Shown here in pieces: positions 63,201 to 64,000 of a stretch of 64,000 nt of DNA (the stretch's first letter is position 1; the number at the start of each line of letters is the position of its first letter). A model generated the notes under the pieces. The model was given only the letters and a program-made list of their open reading frames with translations, did no database searches and had not been told where the DNA came from. Origin of the DNA: Stenotrophomonas sp. UBA2124. Lineage in GTDB: Bacteria > Pseudomonadota > Gammaproteobacteria > Xanthomonadales > Xanthomonadaceae. The stretch lies in assembly GCA_002329155.1 (NCBI GenBank), contig DCXY01000048.1:1-64000 (forward strand), written 5' to 3'. A program made the translations under genes and the position numbers.

Positions 63201-63236
63201 AAAAGCAAACCCCAGATGCAGGGCATCCGGGGTTGT
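63201..63236 (-). terminator. Terminator of the amino acid permease gene
   Basis: On the minus strand CAACCCCGGATGC-CCT-GCATCTGGGGTTTG forms a strong stem with one mismatch region and is followed by CTTTT. It begins about 27 bases after the permease stop. Confidence 0.75.
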
Positions 63237-63262
63237 CCGGCCATTACGGCATGTCGCGGCGA

Positions 63263-64000
63263 TCAGCTCTTGTTGGCGTTGCGGTTGGCCGCGTTGAGCT
63301 TGCTATGGCGCATGCCGTAGGCGAAATAGATGATGAAGCCGGTCAGCGTCCACACGCCCATCAGCATCCAGTTGTGCAGGGTCATGGCGGTGAGCAGGGC
63401 CACGCAGCTGAAGACGCCCAGGCTGCAGATCAGCCATGCGGCGGGGATGCGGAACGGGCGCGGCAGCTCCGGGTGGGTGCGGCGCAGCACCATTACGCCT
63501 GCACAGACGGCAGCGAAGGCGATCAGCGTACCCATGGAGGTCAGCTCGCCGAGGATGTCCAGCGGGAACAACGCCGCCAGCAGGGCAATGCCGATACCGG
63601 TGATCACCGTGTTGATGTGCGGCGTGCGGTAGGTGGGGTGAATGCGGGTGAACACCGGCGGCAGCAGGCCGTCGCGGCCCATGATCATGAAGATGCGCGG
63701 CTGGCCGATGATCATCACCAGCACCACCGACGACAGGCCGATCAGCGCACCGATCTCCACGATGATGCGCAGCCATTTCAATTGCGGATGCGCCGCCACC
63801 GCGGTTACCACCGGTTCGTCGGTGCCCAGCAGCTGGTAGGGCACCAGGCCGGTCATCACCGCGGCCATGGCGATATACAGCACGGTGCAGATCACCAGCG
63901 ACAGCAGCATGCCGATGGGCATGTCGCGCTGCGGCTTGTGCGATTCCTGTGCCGCCACCGATACCGCCTCGAAGCCGATATAGGCGAAGAACACCATCGC
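63263..64000 (-). CDS. Amino acid permease, APC family (partial; N-terminus beyond window)
   Basis: The C-terminal 245 residues of an APC transporter; the gene continues past 64000. The visible part begins in AMVFFAYIGFEAVSVAAQES, the sixth helix with the F-A-Y-x-G-F-E/D core of YfnA/CAT-like permeases, then MPIGMLLSLVICTVLYIA and QPRIFMIMGRDGLLPP. This resembles cationic amino acid transporters of the YfnA type. Substrate is unknown. It ends with a polar tail rich in Asn and Lys. Confidence 0.88.
   Translation of the reverse strand, partial: AMVFFAYIGFEAVSVAAQESHKPQRDMPIGMLLSLVICTVLYIAMAAVMTGLVPYQLLGTDEPVVTAVAAHPQLKWLRIIVEIGALIGLSSVVLVMIIGQPRIFMIMGRDGLLPPVFTRIHPTYRTPHINTVITGIGIALLAALFPLDILGELTSMGTLIAFAAVCAGVMVLRRTHPELPRPFRIPAAWLICSLGVFSCVALLTAMTLHNWMLMGVWTLTGFIIYFAYGMRHSKLNAANRNANKS

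Overview
The window is high-GC chromosomal DNA of a gammaproteobacterium, most likely Stenotrophomonas or a close Xanthomonadaceae relative. This rests on gene content (a very long NAD-dependent glutamate dehydrogenase, a kynurenine-to-quinolinate operon, an oversized LigA), on GTAG-headed palindromic repeats like those described in S. maltophilia, and on very dense coding. No rRNA, tRNA, CRISPR array, prophage or intact insertion sequence was found. This is mostly core chromosome.

Layout. 1-5.3 kb: a three-gene RND efflux operon on the minus strand (TetR regulator, adaptor, pump), with a candidate operator over its promoter. 5.4-14.2 kb: plus-strand NAD-glutamate dehydrogenase, NAD kinase, a 5'-nucleotidase and a trimethylamine-type flavin monooxygenase with a 386-bp leader. 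14.2-21.5 kb: minus-strand run with carbonic anhydrase, three kynurenine-pathway genes (nbaC, kynU, kmo), exonuclease I and three small accessory genes. 21.7-26.2 kb: two small unknowns, asnS, an A-type Fe-S carrier, a ParDE-like pair and an MFS exporter. 26.3-38.4 kb: rpsF-rpsR-rplI, smc, zipA, ligA-GNAT-epmA, a DUF3011 protein and mtnA. 38.7-43.6 kb: gyrA, a 500-bp repeat-rich gap and an acyl-CoA synthetase. 43.7-48.7 kb: TonB-like secreted protein, an overlapping DUF3037/HipA-like pair, a soluble hybrid histidine kinase and a DUF1615 lipoprotein. 48.8-51.7 kb: DesT/DesC/DesB-like fatty-acid desaturation module. 51.7-56.1 kb: chromate transporter, a frameshifted secreted-protein gene, a VOC protein and an amino-acid permease. 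56.3-64 kb: DUF885 lipoprotein, a seven-unit hairpin/G-quadruplex-capable repeat array, a metallophosphoesterase, MgtC, the methionine salvage genes mtnB-mtnD-mtnC, and a permease cut by the window edge.

How the genes fit together. Several genes make or use NAD(P): kmo/kynU/nbaC lead from tryptophan breakdown to quinolinate, nadK makes NADP, and the glutamate dehydrogenase, the flavin monooxygenase and LigA consume these cofactors. mtnA and mtnBDC form methionine salvage split over two loci 23 kb apart. DesT/C/B should adjust membrane unsaturation. The RND operon should export drugs.

The most unusual non-coding content is a family of GC-rich composite hairpins: a tandem array after the DUF885 gene, a solitary element with 20-bp perfect terminal inverted repeats between zipA and ligA, and weaker relatives in the flavin monooxygenase leader and the mtnD-mtnC gap. 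No clearly new multi-gene system is evident. The best candidates for further attention are this repeat family, the HipA-like/DUF3037 pair next to an orphan hybrid kinase, two operator/promoter sites that imply leaderless mRNAs, the natural Ala83 of GyrA, and the extra modules in LigA.
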